DNA of 64,000 nt from an uncultured Collinsella sp. (GCA_900758475.1 CAAERQ010000011.1:1-64000), one strand, 5' to 3'. Shown: positions 32,740 to 41,979, counted from the first letter of the stretch. Program-made: numbers and translations. The notes: generated by a model from the sequence alone, not told the origin.

Positions 32740-34158
32740 ATGGCCCTCATCACTTCGTACCACGTCCCCGGCCTCTATGTCGAGGACCACAGCATCGACG
32801 TCCCCCTTGACTGGCGCGGCCTGGAGCCGATGCTGTTGGCCGTCGGCAGCACCATGCGCCGTGGCGCCATGCCGGCACCCATCGCCGGCGCGCCCGAGAG
32901 CATCAAGCTCTTCTACCGCGTGGTTTGCGCGCCCGACCGCATCAACGACGATCTACCGCTGCTCCTGTTTTTGCAGGGCGGCCCCGGCGGCGAGAGTCCG
33001 CGTCCGCTCTCGCCCACGAGTGATGGTTGGATTGAGGAGGCCGTCAAGCACTTCCGCGTCGTCCTGCCCGACCAGCGCGGCACCGGGCGCAGCAGCTGTG
33101 TAGACGGGCGTACGATCGCGGCTCTAGGCGAGCGCGCGACGGCGGCCGGCTCCGATGCCGCACGCTCGCAGGCGGACTTCCTCAAGCGCCACCTCGCCAG
33201 CTCCATCGTGCGCGATTTTGAGTACCTGCGCCTCGTGGGCTTTGGCGGCAAGCCGTGGGTCACGCTCGGCCAAAGCTACGGCGGCTTTTTGACATTGAGC
33301 TATCTGTCGCTCTTCCCCGAGGGCGTGGCGGCGAGCTTTACCTGTGGTGGCATCCCCCACGTCCCGGCAAGCGCCAGCGAGGTCTACGCGCACACCTTCC
33401 CGTGTATGGCCGCCAAGACGCAGCAGTATTACGGCCGCTACCCCGCCGATGCCGAGCGCGTGGCGGCGCTGGCCGATGCGATCGAGGAGCAAAAGCCCGT
33501 ACTGCCCGACGGCTCGCCAATGACGGTGGAGCGCCTACAGCTTATGGGCAGCGACTTTGGCATGAAGCCGAGCTTTGAGCGCATGCACTGGATTATCGAT
33601 CACGCGTTTGTTGACGGCGACGGCACGCTGAGCTGCGGTGCCTCAGTATCCGATAGCTTTTTGATGCGCGCTTTCGAGCGCACCAACACGCGCACGAATC
33701 CGCTGTACTGGACGCTGCAGGAGTTCATCTACGCCGACGGCGACACCATGCCCATTCGCTGGGCCGCGGCAGAAGAGAAAGCTCATCGTGCCGAGTTCGA
33801 CGCCCTCGCGCGCCCGCTCATGTTTACCGGAGAGGCCGTGTTCCCGTGGATGTTCGAGCAGATGCCCGAACTTAAGCCCTTCAAGCCCGCGATGGACCTG
33901 CTGATGGAAGACACAAGCTGGGACAAGATCTACGACCCGCAGCGACTTGCCTGCAACGAGGTACCACTCCAGGCCGCCGTGTATTTCGACGACATGTACG
34001 TGGACTCGGGCATGCAACTCGACACGCTCAGCCGCGTGGGCAACTCGCACGCCTGGGTGACCAACGAGTTCGAACACGACGGCCTGCACGGCAGCGCGGT
34101 ATTCAAGCACCTCTTCGACGAAGCCCTCAACCGCGGAGACCTGCGCCGGATCTTCTAG
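32740..34158 (+). CDS. Alpha/beta hydrolase, prolyl aminopeptidase-like
   Basis: A 472-residue serine hydrolase of the S33 proline iminopeptidase/tripeptidyl aminopeptidase group. It has the oxyanion-hole loop LLFLQGGPGGESPRP, PDQRGTGRSS, the nucleophile elbow GQSYGGFL, and a long cap domain. Candidate acid and base are an Asp in AVYFDDMYVDSGMQ and His in FEHDGLHGS. No signal peptide is visible, so it probably trims N-terminal proline from peptides in the cytosol. ATG at 32740 follows AACGGAAG. Its location between proA and proB suggests a link between peptide-derived and synthesised proline, which is only suggestive. Confidence 0.85.
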   Translation: MALITSYHVPGLYVEDHSIDVPLDWRGLEPMLLAVGSTMRRGAMPAPIAGAPESIKLFYRVVCAPDRINDDLPLLLFLQGGPGGESPRPLSPTSDGWIEEAVKHFRVVLPDQRGTGRSSCVDGRTIAALGERATAAGSDAARSQADFLKRHLASSIVRDFEYLRLVGFGGKPWVTLGQSYGGFLTLSYLSLFPEGVAASFTCGGIPHVPASASEVYAHTFPCMAAKTQQYYGRYPADAERVAALADAIEEQKPVLPDGSPMTVERLQLMGSDFGMKPSFERMHWIIDHAFVDGDGTLSCGASVSDSFLMRAFERTNTRTNPLYWTLQEFIYADGDTMPIRWAAAEEKAHRAEFDALARPLMFTGEAVFPWMFEQMPELKPFKPAMDLLMEDTSWDKIYDPQRLACNEVPLQAAVYFDDMYVDSGMQLDTLSRVGNSHAWVTNEFEHDGLHGSAVFKHLFDEALNRGDLRRIF

Positions 34159-34160
34159 CG

Positions 34161-34209
34161 AAGGAGTGTCCCCAACTGCCGGCACAAAAGGAACGTCCCC
34201 AAATGCCGA
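34161..34209. repeat. Copy of the 'GTCCCC-A-GCCGGCA' repeat family (family 2)
   Basis: GGAGTGTCCCC, ACTGCCGGCAC, GGAACGTCCCC and AAATGCCG follow one another, as in 47090-47155. It is part of the 210-base gap between the hydrolase and proB stop codons. The same gap holds a small hairpin GGGCATTGACC / GGTCATGCCC near 34293. No gene is seen. Confidence 0.55.
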
Positions 34210-34367
34210 ATAAGTACCGGCAACGACGATGCCGCAGGTAGAGGACGGAAAGCGAAAACGCCCTTAAGCGAGCAAGGTGACGTGAAAGAGGAGGGCATTG
34301 ACCTTTTGGTCATGCCCGACGATTGAACGTCAGATTGCCGCTTAGGAGCGTTTGCAGCGTCAATTGG

Positions 34368-35495
34368 TTAAGCAAATACAATCAGATTATCTCGATGGAT
34401 CGCGGGCTTCTCGGCCAGGTCGGCCAGCAGGCGGTTGCTGGCGATCTGGTCCTGGCGGCGGCCCGCCGCAAGCTCCAGCACATCCGAATCAGCCTCGGCG
34501 ATACCGCGGGCGACAACCATACCGCTCGGGTCGCACACATCGAGCACATCGCCCTCGGCAAACTCGCCATCGACCTCGCGAATACCCACCGCAAGCAGGG
34601 AAGATCCACGGCTAACCAGCGCCTTCGCGGCTCCGTCATCGACCGTCACCGAACCATGCGCCTTGTCGCCTAGCGCGATCCACAGCTTGCGGGGCGCAAT
34701 GTCCAGGCGCTCCGCCGGCGGATCGAACAGGGTTCCCACGCTCTCGCCACGAGCCAAGCGCACGAGCGCATCGGGCTCCTCGCCCGAGCAAATCACGCTC
34801 TGAATGCCGGCCGTCATCAAAATGCGGCTCGCGCGGATCTTGGTGATCATGCCGCCGGTGCCCACCGACGTCGAAGAATCGCCCGCCGAGGCAATGATCT
34901 TGGCATCGATTTTGCGCACGACCGGGATAAACTCGGCCGTCGGATCCTCATGCGGATTGGCGGTGTAGAGGCCGTCAATGTCCGAAAGCGTCACGCACAG
35001 GTCGGCAGAAACCAGGCAGCTCACGAGCGCCGCCAGCGTGTCGTTGTCGCCGAACTTGATCTCGTCGACGGTGACGGTGTCGTTCTCGTTGACGACCGGC
35101 ACCACGCCCAGCTCCACCAGGCGTAGCAGGGCGTCGCGCGCGTGCAGGTAGGACGTACGGCGCGCCGTGTCGTGGCGCGTGAGCAGCACGAGCGAGGTGA
35201 GTAGGTCACGCGCATGGAACTCCTCGTCGTAGGCCGACGAGATGATGCACTGACCGGCCGAGGCGCAGGCCTGCAGACTCGGCAGGTCACCGACCGGCTT
35301 GCGGTCGAAGCCCAGCACGGGATAGCCACAGGCAATGGCTCCGGAGCTCACCACGACCAAGCGCCAGCCGAGCTTGCGCAGGGCCGCGGCCTGATCGGCC
35401 AGGCCACCGATAAACGCGCGGTTGACCTTACCGTCGGCACCCACCACCGTGGACGAGCCGATCTTTACCACCATCGTTTTATAAGAAGTCGTCAT
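34368..35495 (-). CDS. proB: Glutamate 5-kinase with PUA domain
   Basis: A 375-residue kinase for the first step of proline synthesis. The amino-acid-kinase fold is shown by MVVKIGSSTVV, VSSGAIACGYPVLGF, VVPVVNENDTVTVDEIKFGDNDTLAALV, SDIDGLYTANPHEDPTAE and GTGGMITKIRASRILMTAGI. A C-terminal PUA domain (about 285-370, SSLLAVGIREVDGEFAEGDVLDV) is present, as in E. coli ProB. The start at 35495 has only a weak ribosome site; the ATG seven codons in (35474) is an alternative. It lies 98 bases downstream of the nicotinate phosphoribosyltransferase gene on the same strand. Confidence 0.94.
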   Translation of the reverse strand: MTTSYKTMVVKIGSSTVVGADGKVNRAFIGGLADQAAALRKLGWRLVVVSSGAIACGYPVLGFDRKPVGDLPSLQACASAGQCIISSAYDEEFHARDLLTSLVLLTRHDTARRTSYLHARDALLRLVELGVVPVVNENDTVTVDEIKFGDNDTLAALVSCLVSADLCVTLSDIDGLYTANPHEDPTAEFIPVVRKIDAKIIASAGDSSTSVGTGGMITKIRASRILMTAGIQSVICSGEEPDALVRLARGESVGTLFDPPAERLDIAPRKLWIALGDKAHGSVTVDDGAAKALVSRGSSLLAVGIREVDGEFAEGDVLDVCDPSGMVVARGIAEADSDVLELAAGRRQDQIASNRLLADLAEKPAIHRDNLIVFA

Positions 35496-35593
35496 ACGTC
35501 AAACCAATCGAATGTCGAGCGTTCGGGCGAACGGACGAGCGAGAAAAAGATCTGTTTTCCTCCGTCATATGCGGATCATTCGTCCCCAAGGGA

Positions 35594-37099
35594 TTATTTT
35601 GCCCAGGGGAAGGCCGAAGCCGCAGCCATGTTCTTGCGCACGAGCTCGTCGCGTACCCGAGCCAGGCCCTGCTCCATGCCCACCACGTAGGTCTGCGGAT
35701 ACAGAAAACGCTTGTATGCAGCATCCAGATGATCGAGCGCCCAAGCACAGCGCTCGCGCGCATCCTCGATGCCCTCACGCGGAGCCACCGCGCTGCCGTC
35801 GCGCACAATCGGCACCAGCAGCTCGCGATACTCAAGCTCGGACACATCGGTCACCAAGGCGGCATCGTTCACGGCCACAAGGGTATTGCCGCGCGCGGCG
35901 CCCTCCCCTGCCAGATGGTCCTCGTCATAGATCATGTCGCAGACCGGGCCGCCAAAGCCGTCGTAATAGCGGCGCACACGCTGCACGCCCGGAATCGTGC
36001 GCTTGTAGGGCTGCTCGGAGAGCTTCACCACCGGCGTCCACGGGTCCGCATCGCTCGCACGGCGGGCGGAAAGCTTGTACACGCCGCCCAGCGCCGGCTG
36101 ATCGTAGCAGGTCGCGAGCTTGGTACCCACGCCAAAGCTATCGATGGGTGCGCCCTGGTCGAGCAGCGACTGAATCGTGTACTCGTCAAGGTCGTTGGAG
36201 ACCGAAATCCCCACATAGGGCAGGCCCTCGGCGTCAAAACGGCCGCGGACATACTTGGACAATTTAGCCAGGTCGCCCGAGTCGATGCGAATGGCCGACA
36301 GGCGCTCGCCCGCCGCCTCCATCTCCTTGGCAACCGTAATGGCATGCTCGCAGCCCTCGCGCACGTCGTAGGTGTCAATGAGCAGCGTACAGTTCTTGGG
36401 GCTCGACTTGGCAAAGGCGCGGAAGGCCTCGAGCTCGGAATCGAAGCTCATCACCCAGCTGTGCGCATGCGTGCCAAAGACGGGAATACCGTAGCGGCGC
36501 CCGGCAAGCACGTTGGACGTAGACGAGCAGCCCGCCACGTAGCTCGCGCGCGCAACAGCCAGGCCGCCATCGGGACCCTGGGCGCGACGCAGGCCAAACT
36601 CGGCGACGGGGCGACCATCGGCCGCCAGTACCACGCGCGCCGTCTTGGTGGCGACGAGCGTCTGGAAGCCGACGATGTTGAGCAGCGCGGTCTCGAGCAG
36701 CTGGCACTCCAGCGACGGACCAGTGACGCGCACCATGGGCTCGCGCGGAAACACGAGCTCGCCCTCGGGCACGGCGTCAATGTTCACGTGCGCACGGAAG
36801 TTGCGCAGGTAGTCGAGGAATGCAGGCTTGAACATCGCGCCGCCGGCCGGAGCCTGGAGCGAAGCGAGGTAGTCGATGTCCTCGGGCGTAAAGCGCAGGT
36901 TCTCGACAAGCTCGGGCAGCTCGGCGGTGCCACACATGACGGCATACGCGCTGCCAAAGGGATGGTCGCGGTAAAACGCCGTAAAACAACCCTGCTCATT
37001 GGCCTTGCCGCTCTCCCACAGGCCCTGGGCCATAGTGAGTTCGTACAGATCGGTGAGCATTGCGATGTCGGTGGGATGCGAGATGTCGGTCAAAGCCAT
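35594..37099 (-). CDS. pncB: Nicotinate phosphoribosyltransferase
   Basis: A 501-residue enzyme joining nicotinate and PRPP to make nicotinate mononucleotide for NAD salvage. ATG at 37099 follows CCGAAAGGTCGCC; the longer open frame upstream lacks one. Family marks: MLTDLYELTMAQGLWESGK at the N-terminus, AEFGLRRAQGPDGG, VFGTHAHSWVMSF with the phosphorylatable-histidine region, LIDTYDVREG, and the PRPP-binding IRIDSGDLAKLSKYVR and SFGVGTKLAT. The length fits the long bacterial group. It is 82 bases downstream of the membrane-protein gene on the same strand. Confidence 0.94.
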   Translation of the reverse strand: MALTDISHPTDIAMLTDLYELTMAQGLWESGKANEQGCFTAFYRDHPFGSAYAVMCGTAELPELVENLRFTPEDIDYLASLQAPAGGAMFKPAFLDYLRNFRAHVNIDAVPEGELVFPREPMVRVTGPSLECQLLETALLNIVGFQTLVATKTARVVLAADGRPVAEFGLRRAQGPDGGLAVARASYVAGCSSTSNVLAGRRYGIPVFGTHAHSWVMSFDSELEAFRAFAKSSPKNCTLLIDTYDVREGCEHAITVAKEMEAAGERLSAIRIDSGDLAKLSKYVRGRFDAEGLPYVGISVSNDLDEYTIQSLLDQGAPIDSFGVGTKLATCYDQPALGGVYKLSARRASDADPWTPVVKLSEQPYKRTIPGVQRVRRYYDGFGGPVCDMIYDEDHLAGEGAARGNTLVAVNDAALVTDVSELEYRELLVPIVRDGSAVAPREGIEDARERCAWALDHLDAAYKRFLYPQTYVVGMEQGLARVRDELVRKNMAAASAFPWAK

Positions 37100-37181
37100 G
37101 GGGCGACCTTTCGGATGTGTTGTGCAGAGGTTGAGGGTTGGGCGAGACGGACGCGTGGGCATGGAGCCCGGCGCGAACAGG

Positions 37182-37652
37182 TTAGTGCAGGCCCATGCTG
37201 CCCGTGATCGTGTAGACCATAAAGACGATAAACGCGATGAGGGCGAGCACGATGATGATTTTTTGAGCCGGAGCCATGCCGGGGATCTCATTCTCGCCCG
37301 TAGGCTCCTTGGAGGTGACCATGCGCTGGGCAAAGGTCATCTCGTCACGGCTCGGTTTGGGCTCGACGGACTTGGGACGAGCGGCCTTTTTAGGCTGAGG
37401 CTTGGGTGCGGTGGGCGCGGGCTTCGCAGCGGCGGGCTTGGGTGCAGGCGCGGGCTTGGGCGCGGGCGCAGGCTCGGATGCAACCTTCGCAGCGGCCTCC
37501 TCGGCCTTCGCGCGCTCGGCACGCAGGGCGGCCAGCTCCTCACGCTCGCGGCGCGCCTCTTCCTGGGCCTCGCGACGAGCCTTCTCGGCGCGGAGCTCTT
37601 CCAACTCGGCGCGCTCCTCGGCAGACAGTGGTTGGGACTCAAGCTCGGCCAT
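37182..37652 (-). CDS. Coiled-coil tail-anchored protein of unknown function
   Basis: A 156-residue protein I do not recognise. ATG at 37652 follows AAGAAAGGG. Residues about 9-58 are a Glu/Arg/Ala coiled coil (RAELEELRAEKARREAQEEA...). Residues 60-100 are a Pro/Ala/Lys spacer of PAPKPA units. Then a short conserved-looking piece RDEMTFAQRMVTSKEPTGENEIPGM precedes a single C-terminal membrane helix (IIIVLALIAFIVFMVYTI). It is likely a membrane-tethered cytoplasmic protein. An open frame continuing upstream to 37973 reads through the tRNA-Ala gene and is not a real start. Confidence 0.7.
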   Translation of the reverse strand: MAELESQPLSAEERAELEELRAEKARREAQEEARREREELAALRAERAKAEEAAAKVASEPAPAPKPAPAPKPAAAKPAPTAPKPQPKKAARPKSVEPKPSRDEMTFAQRMVTSKEPTGENEIPGMAPAQKIIIVLALIAFIVFMVYTITGSMGLH

Positions 37653-37671
37653 GGTGCAGCCCTTTCTTTTT

Positions 37672-37704
37672 AAAAAAAGCCGCCGACACAATGTCAGCGG
37701 CTTA
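37672..37704 (-). terminator. Terminator of tRNA-Ala
   Basis: On the minus strand, AAGCCGCTGACA / TGTCGGCGGCTT forms a stem followed by TTTTT. It begins 14 bases past the tRNA and ends just before the ribosome site of the next gene. Confidence 0.8.
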
Positions 37705-37717
37705 TCAAATCCAAGGG

Positions 37718-37790
37718 TGGAGACGAAGGGAGTCGAACCCTCGGCCTCTGCCATGCGACGGCAGCGCTCTCCCAACTGAGCTACGTCCCC
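37718..37790 (-). tRNA. tRNA-Ala (anticodon CGC)
   Basis: 73 bases. The acceptor GGGGACG pairs with CGTCTCC, including the G3-U70 pair that marks alanine tRNAs. The anticodon stem CTGCC / GGCAG encloses GTCGCAT. CCA is not encoded (CCC follows the discriminator A). Confidence 0.94.
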
Positions 37791-37850
37791 AGGACAAGTT
37801 GATATTTTACCTACGGCTCGCCAACTGTCAACGCCCAATACCCAGTCTTT

Positions 37851-37976
37851 TTGGGACGGGGCCATTTTGACTACCTTGCGAGCAAGCGATCCTCCCGATG
37901 ATTTTTCTGGGACGGGGATTAAAAAATCATTGTGTACCGAATGATTTTTTAATCCCCGTCCCAGAAAAATCATCGG
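37851..37976. repeat. Family 4 repeat ending in a 37-bp perfect inverted repeat
   Basis: The arms at 37895-37931 and 37940-37976 are perfect 37-mers around the eight-base loop GTGTACCG. They begin CCGATGATTTTT and contain GGGACGGGGATT. The left flank (GGGACGGGGCC then TTTTGACTAC, from 37853) matches, in reverse, a second copy at 50694-50774. Confidence 0.85.
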
Positions 37977-37984
37977 CGAACGCG

Positions 37985-38923
37985 CTACTTTGCGCTGGTA
38001 AGAACGCCGGTGGTGTCGAACGCCGGGGTAAAGCTCTCGTCTACCGCTCCGCCTTCTTGCCAGAACATCGTCGTAAAGCCCAAGTCGTCGGCATGATCGA
38101 GCACCTGCTCGTACTCCTCGCGCGTCACGGCGCGCGCCAACTCGCCGCCTTGCTCGCGCATGAGCGCATTGGGCGTGTACTGGTTCATGACCGAAATCGG
38201 CACGTCACCCACCGTCTGCCACACCAGGTCCAGCACGCGGCACGAATCGTCCGCATGACCCGGCAGCACCAGGTGACGGACGATGATGCCGCGCTTCATG
38301 AGCCCCTCGTCGTCCACCAGCTCTCCCCCGCGGCGCTCAATCTCGCGCGCCATCTGAGCCAGGCCAGACACGGCCACACGTGGGTAATCCTTAATATGAG
38401 AAAGCGACTGCGCAAGCCCGGCATCGGCATATTTAAAGTCGGTAAGCCACACGTCGACCATATCGCCGAGCGCAGCCACGGCACTCGCCCGCTCATAGCC
38501 ACTCGTGTTGTAGACGATCGGGATGTCCAGCCCGCGCGCCCGCGCTGCGGCAATCGCGGCCGGCAGCAGGTGAGCGTAATGCGTCGCAGTCACCAGGTTG
38601 ATGTTGTTGGCGCCCTGGTCCTGCAGCTCCAGCATAATCTCGACCAAACGCTGGGGCGTAATCTCAAGACCGAAATTTCCCGTCGAAATCTCGTGGTTTT
38701 GGCAGTAGACGCATTTGAGCGAACAGCCGCTAAAGAAAATCGTGCCCGAGCCGGCCTCGCCCGAGATGGGCGGCTCCTCCCACATATGGAGCGCCGCGCG
38801 GGCGACCTTAAGCGTGTCGTCGGCGCCGCATATGCCGTGCGCACACTCATCGCGCGCCGCACCGCAACGGCGTGGACACAAATGACAGGCAGGCGAAAAA
38901 AGTTCGGTCAACGACGTCGGCAT
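37985..38923 (-). CDS. Radical SAM protein, PflA/YgiQ-like activating-enzyme group
   Basis: A 312-residue radical SAM enzyme. The cluster motif GCSLKCVYCQNHEIS (C-x3-C-x2-C) follows an unusual Cys-rich N-terminus (CHLCPRRCGAARDECAHGICG), which may hold a second Fe-S cluster or zinc. Relatives annotated 'radical SAM protein, PflA-like' share the order seen here: GANNINLVTATHYAHLLPAAIAAAR, YNTSGYE, DVWLTDFKY, IIVRHLVLPGHADDS and VMNQYTPN. ATG at 38923 is chosen because TTTTGGAG lies 9 bases before it. No glycyl-radical enzyme is adjacent, so the target is unknown. Confidence 0.85.
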   Translation of the reverse strand: MPTSLTELFSPACHLCPRRCGAARDECAHGICGADDTLKVARAALHMWEEPPISGEAGSGTIFFSGCSLKCVYCQNHEISTGNFGLEITPQRLVEIMLELQDQGANNINLVTATHYAHLLPAAIAAARARGLDIPIVYNTSGYERASAVAALGDMVDVWLTDFKYADAGLAQSLSHIKDYPRVAVSGLAQMAREIERRGGELVDDEGLMKRGIIVRHLVLPGHADDSCRVLDLVWQTVGDVPISVMNQYTPNALMREQGGELARAVTREEYEQVLDHADDLGFTTMFWQEGGAVDESFTPAFDTTGVLTSAK

Positions 38924-39073
38924 AAAAACATGCTCCAAAATAACGATTCAGCAGCTCAAACGTAAAGGCCCGGACCGCACAGACGGCTCCAAGCCCAAGG
39001 CGCCGTAATCGTCCGACACGAATTTTGTAATGTCAAGACTGGAATCAACAAAGTGCCGCTTTATGATGTAGGT

Positions 39074-39217
39074 ATTCCGCCCCCCGCGGAGCAACTGGGT
39101 GAACCGTCGCGTTTATTTAGGGAGCCCACACAGTCGTACTTAGTACAGGTATCCTTCGTTGTTAAGGACGCTGGAACAGTCGATGAGGGCACCCACCTGT
39201 TTTAGGTGGGTTCATTT
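39074..39217 (+). ncRNA. Candidate structured RNA, possibly 6S RNA
   Basis: The 535-base gap before wecA contains no gene but shows an RNA-like layout. A TATGAT box (39062-39067) is followed by CTGGGTG, which can pair with GCACCCA near the end, internal hairpins GTACTTAGTAC and TCCTTCGTTGTTAAGGA, then a terminator. A long rod closed by its ends and with a central open region would suit 6S RNA, and the region resembles 6S in general plan. I cannot confirm the family by eye, and the apparent length (~145) is short for 6S. Confidence 0.4.
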
Positions 39218-39218
39218 T
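39190..39218 (+). terminator. Terminator of the candidate RNA
   Basis: ACCCACCT / AGGTGGGT stem with a short loop, followed by TCATTTT on the plus strand. Confidence 0.7.
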
Positions 39219-39458
39219 CGTAACGTGGGGGGTGGTTTTCTTTTGCCGATTTTGCCAAAAATTGCCATCGCAGATCCCGTATGACACCCAACGGCACTCG
39301 GCAGAACCCCCGCCAACATCCCAATATCTGGTAAGCGCGTGATAATCGCACGGCGTAAACCCCCGCACCCCCTCGGTCGAGTATCATGGGTCAGCTATGC
39401 CCTTTTGCGCGTAGCGCCCTTTGACCTTTTCCTTCGACGCTTGGCGGTTTTTTGATTC

Positions 39459-40658
39459 ATGGCTTCATCCACGAGCTTCATACCGTACTTATGCGTGGCG
39501 GCCGCTGCCTTTATCACGACCTTTCTCACGGTACCCCTGGTCAAGCGCCTGGCAATCAAGCTCGACGCCGTCGACTATCCCTCCAAGCGCCGTATCAACA
39601 CTAAGCCCATCCCACGCATGGGCGGCACCGCGGTCTTTTTGGGCCTCGTCGTCGCCTGTATTGTGCAGATCCTGGGCACCTGGTACCTGGGCTGGCCGCC
39701 CGTTTTGGTACCGCACCCGCGCCTGCACATCAGCTACCCCGTGTTGGCACTCTCCTTTACCGTGATCTTTGCGACTGGCGCGATTGACGACGTCTTCCAG
39801 CTCAAGCCCAAGCAAAAGCTGGCCGGCCAGGTCCTCGCCGCGCTCATCGCCTGCGTGGGCGGCTTAAAAATCGGCGTCATCGTCAACCCGTTTGCCCCTG
39901 GCGAGATTATGCTCGGATGGCTCACCTACCCCATCACCGTGATCTACCTAGTGGCGTTCACCAACATCATCAACCTTATCGACGGCCTCGACGGTCTGGC
40001 CACGGGCATCTGCGGCATCGCGTCGTTCACCATGTTTTCGGTCGCCGTGCTCTCGGGCCGCATCGACGCCGCCGCGCTCTCCATCGCGCTCTTTGGCTCG
40101 TGCCTCGCCTTCTTGCGCTATAACTTCAACCCCGCGAGCATCTTCTTGGGCGACTCGGGGTCGCTGCTGTTGGGCTTCGCTTTGGGCTCCATCTCGCTGC
40201 TCAACGTGAGCCGCACCGCCGCGCTCACCTCGCTCATCATCCCGCTCATCGTGGCAGGCGTACCCATCATCGACACGTTCAGCGCCATCGTGCGCCGCAA
40301 GCGTACCCACATTAGCATTGGACAGGCCGACAAGGGCCACATTCACCACCGCCTGATCCAAGAGGGTTACAACCAAAAGCAGGCCGTGCTGCTCATCTAC
40401 GCCTGGTGCATCATGCTTTCGGCCGGCGCCGCCGCGATCAATCAGGTCGAGGTGCCCATGCGCGTGCTCATCTTTGTCGTGCTCGCCATTGGCTCGGCTG
40501 CCTTCGCCAAGCACCTGCACCTGTTTGAGCCCGTCCTGCTTCACCATTACAACAAGCGCACGCACGAAGACGAGCTGGTAACCCCCGACGACCCCGCCTT
40601 TAAACAGGAGGAGCAGGCAGCCGAGGAGCGCAAGGAAGAGCGCCACCACAGGCGCTAG
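39459..40658 (+). CDS. UDP-GlcNAc:undecaprenyl-phosphate GlcNAc-1-P transferase (WecA/TagO type)
   Basis: A 399-residue polytopic membrane enzyme (about eleven hydrophobic segments) that starts lipid-linked glycan synthesis on undecaprenyl phosphate. Catalytic marks: GAIDDVFQLKPKQKL (acidic DD pair), TNIINLIDGLDGLATG, FLGDSGSLLLGFALG and the WecA-type cytoplasmic loop RKRTHISIGQADKGHIHHRL; the HIHH motif separates this group from MraY. The C-terminal tail is Glu/Arg-rich and cytoplasmic. The ribosome site before ATG 39459 is weak. It would supply the first step for wall teichoic-acid-like or surface polysaccharide polymers such as those made by the glycosyltransferases at the left end. Confidence 0.92.
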   Translation: MASSTSFIPYLCVAAAAFITTFLTVPLVKRLAIKLDAVDYPSKRRINTKPIPRMGGTAVFLGLVVACIVQILGTWYLGWPPVLVPHPRLHISYPVLALSFTVIFATGAIDDVFQLKPKQKLAGQVLAALIACVGGLKIGVIVNPFAPGEIMLGWLTYPITVIYLVAFTNIINLIDGLDGLATGICGIASFTMFSVAVLSGRIDAAALSIALFGSCLAFLRYNFNPASIFLGDSGSLLLGFALGSISLLNVSRTAALTSLIIPLIVAGVPIIDTFSAIVRRKRTHISIGQADKGHIHHRLIQEGYNQKQAVLLIYAWCIMLSAGAAAINQVEVPMRVLIFVVLAIGSAAFAKHLHLFEPVLLHHYNKRTHEDELVTPDDPAFKQEEQAAEERKEERHHRR

Positions 40659-40818
40659 GTTTTATTGCCGAGAAAGCGACTCATTGCCGCTGGCCGCTCG
40701 CGACCGTGCCGCGACCGCCGCATAGCCCTCGCCCTACCGGCACCTCACTCACTTACGCCCTACCCCTTTCAATAAACGCGTTATCATCTTGATCAATACG
40801 CATACGTTAGGAGCAATC

Positions 40819-41868
40819 ATGCCAAACGAGAACAGCTACGAAGTCGCGCTGCAAAAGAGCAACGCCATTCGCGAGGGCCTGGCAAAGACGCCCGAGAAGT
40901 TCACCATGCTCACCGGCGACCGCCCGACCGGACGCTTGCACCTGGGTCATTACTTCGGCACCCTCAAGGGCCGTGTTGAACTGCAGAACATGGGCGCCAA
41001 GACCAACGTGCTCATCGCCGACTACCAGGTCATCACCGACCGCGACACCACCGAGCACATCCAGGACAACGTGTACAACATGGTCATGGACTACCTTGCC
41101 TGCGGCATCGACCCCGACAAGACCATGATCTACGCGCACTCCGCCGTGCCCGCCGCAAACCAGCTCATGCTGCCGTTCCTGTCGCTGGTGTCCGAGGCCG
41201 AGCTGGCGCGCAACCCCACGGTCAAGGCCGAGATGGAGGCCTCGGGCCACGAGCTCACCGGCCTTCTGCTCACCTACCCGGTGCATCAGGCCTGCGACAT
41301 CCTGTTCTGCAAGGGCAATGTGGTGCCCGTCGGTCGCGACCAGCTGCCGCACATCGAGCTCACCCGCACCATCGCACGCCGCTTTAACAACCGTTACGGC
41401 AAGGTGTTCCCCGAGGTCGACGCGCTTCTGTCCGAGACCCCGCTGCTGCCCGGCCTTGACGGTCGCAAGATGAGCAAGAGCTACGGCAACGCCATCAACA
41501 TCTCGATGACCGCCGAGGAGACGGCCAAGCGCATCAAGAAGAGCCAGACCGACTCCGAGCGCATGATCACGTTTGATCCCGAGAACCGCCCCGGCGTATC
41601 CGGCCTGCTTTCGACGGCTGCCATCTGCACCGGTCGTTCCGAGGTCGAGATTGCCGAGGAGATCGGCATGGGCGGCTCCGGCCAGCTCAAGAAGTACGTG
41701 ACCGAGGCCGTCAACGAGTACTTCGCCCCGATCCGTGAGCGTCGCCAGCGCTACGAGAACGACCTGGATTACGTCAAGGACGTGCTGCACGAGGGCAATC
41801 GTCGCGCCAACGAGATCGCCGAGCAGACCCTGGCCGAGGTTCAGGACGCCATGGGCATGGTGTACTAG
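40819..41868 (+). CDS. trpS: Tryptophanyl-tRNA synthetase
   Basis: A 349-residue class I synthetase. ATG at 40819 follows TTAGGAGCAAT; an in-frame start 30 bases upstream has no ribosome site. The HIGH-type motif is in LTGDRPTGRLHLGHYFGTL, tryptophan-pocket residues in LLTYPVHQACDILFCKGNVVPVGRDQLPHIEL, and the KMSKS loop in LPGLDGRKMSKSYGNAI. The C-terminal helical domain ends LAEVQDAMGMVY. No T-box or attenuator-like leader could be seen in the 160 bases upstream. A strong terminator follows. Confidence 0.95.
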   Translation: MPNENSYEVALQKSNAIREGLAKTPEKFTMLTGDRPTGRLHLGHYFGTLKGRVELQNMGAKTNVLIADYQVITDRDTTEHIQDNVYNMVMDYLACGIDPDKTMIYAHSAVPAANQLMLPFLSLVSEAELARNPTVKAEMEASGHELTGLLLTYPVHQACDILFCKGNVVPVGRDQLPHIELTRTIARRFNNRYGKVFPEVDALLSETPLLPGLDGRKMSKSYGNAINISMTAEETAKRIKKSQTDSERMITFDPENRPGVSGLLSTAAICTGRSEVEIAEEIGMGGSGQLKKYVTEAVNEYFAPIRERRQRYENDLDYVKDVLHEGNRRANEIAEQTLAEVQDAMGMVY

Positions 41869-41903
41869 GCCGATCTGCTGGCTTGAGCTGTCGATTGTTT
41901 TAG

Positions 41904-41932
41904 GGCGGGCGCTACGGCGTCCGCCTTTTTTT
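41904..41932 (+). terminator. Terminator of trpS
   Basis: GGCGGGCGC / GCGTCCGCC with a four-base TACG loop, followed by TTTTTTT. Confidence 0.92.
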
Positions 41933-41979
41933 GGTGCCCGACCGGTTCGGCTCTGTCCGTTGCACTCCCCCGACAAACA

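Noticed and set aside
37653..37973. N-terminal extension of the coiled-coil membrane protein
   Set aside because: The extended frame reads straight through the tRNA-Ala gene and its terminator; a good ribosome site supports the ATG at 37652.
37985..38923. Calling the radical SAM protein pyruvate formate-lyase activase
   Set aside because: No glycyl-radical enzyme is adjacent and the extra N-terminal cysteines are not typical of PflA.
40659..40818. T-box or attenuator before trpS
   Set aside because: No specifier loop, T-box consensus or terminator-antiterminator pair could be recognised.
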